64,000 nucleotides of DNA from Bostrychus sinensis (taxonomy: Eukaryota; Chordata; Actinopteri; Gobiiformes; Eleotridae), in NCBI GenBank assembly GCA_020698575.1, contig CM036248.1:24788229-24852228 (forward strand), read 5' to 3'. Positions within the stretch are counted from its first letter, which is position 1; the number at the start of each line of letters is the position of its first letter. Below the pieces are notes generated by a model that did no database searches, was not told where the DNA came from, and saw only the letters and a list, made by a program, of their open reading frames with translations. Below, in pieces: positions 63,681-64,000 of the stretch. The translations under genes and the position numbers were made by a program.

Positions 63681-64000
63681 GTCAGGGCCTTATCTGGTGC
63701 AGAAGCTCAGAGCCTGTGCTGCTGTACTCTATTGGTGTGGTAATTGAGGGAAAGCCTGTCTTCAGATAAACCTCCCTCTGTTGTCCAGCAACACACACTT
63801 TTTATTTACTGCAAGTGTTGTGCAAAATGCTCAACAGCCTTAAGACATCAGCATGTCTGCAGGAGAAAAGATGGCCTCCACGTCTAAAGAAGATAAAGGC
63901 AGGAGACGGGCAAAAGGAAGGTGGTGAGTATAATGGTATACAGAACAAAGATGGGGGAGAGAGAGTTGGTATAAGGAAACAAGCTGATATGAGCACCTTA
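63681..64000. other. No gene recognised
   Basis: The last 320 bases show no element or convincing frame. The short minus-strand frame at the edge (63802-63996) is Pro/Ser/Phe-rich and unsupported. Confidence 0.5.

Overview
This window reads as non-coding DNA from a ray-finned fish, probably a percomorph-type teleost. The inference rests on the repeat content: Tc1-like and hAT-like DNA transposons, a LINE fragment of a type common in fish, several copies of fish-type short repeats with a tRNA-like head, and long AT, CT and ATT microsatellites. The sequence is A+T-rich, and no open frame looks like a conserved host protein exon. Nothing bacterial is present: no operons, rRNA, CRISPR or convincing tRNA genes. 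The only frames I can relate to known proteins come from transposable elements.

Layout. 1-14 kb: mostly featureless, with one small DNA-transposon relic at 1.49-1.82 kb ending in a fold-back. 14-26 kb: featureless background with three perfect palindromes (14.44, 23.34 and 25.38 kb), tRNA-headed short repeats at 16.9, 21.9 and 23.0 kb, an (AT)n tract and a decayed LINE reverse-transcriptase piece at 24.8 kb. 26-45 kb: a Tc1 transposase C-terminal fragment at 27.1 kb, a local direct duplication at 37.4/38.5 kb, a different short repeat at 40.3 kb beside another (AT)n tract, and simple repeats. 45-55 kb: a candidate terminal-inverted-repeat (TIR) element at 45.7-46.2 kb, (CT)n and (ATT)n tracts, and two more tRNA-headed repeats at 50.1 and 52.4 kb. 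55-64 kb is the richest part. It holds an internally deleted Tc1 element with long inverted repeats and internal direct repeats (57.64-58.70 kb), a TIR element (59.73-60.99 kb) whose right end is split by a hAT-like insertion with an 8-bp duplication, and an 847-bp hAT-like element (62.83-63.67 kb) with a perfect 8-bp duplication.

The last element is the most interesting object here. It encodes an uninterrupted 111-residue protein that is essentially only the zinc-finger DNA-binding part of a hAT-type transposase. No catalytic domain is present, so it cannot move itself but could in principle bind element ends.

Elsewhere I see intergenic or deep-intronic background. I could not run similarity, repeat-library or conservation searches, so element family names are given only where termini, duplications or motifs support them.
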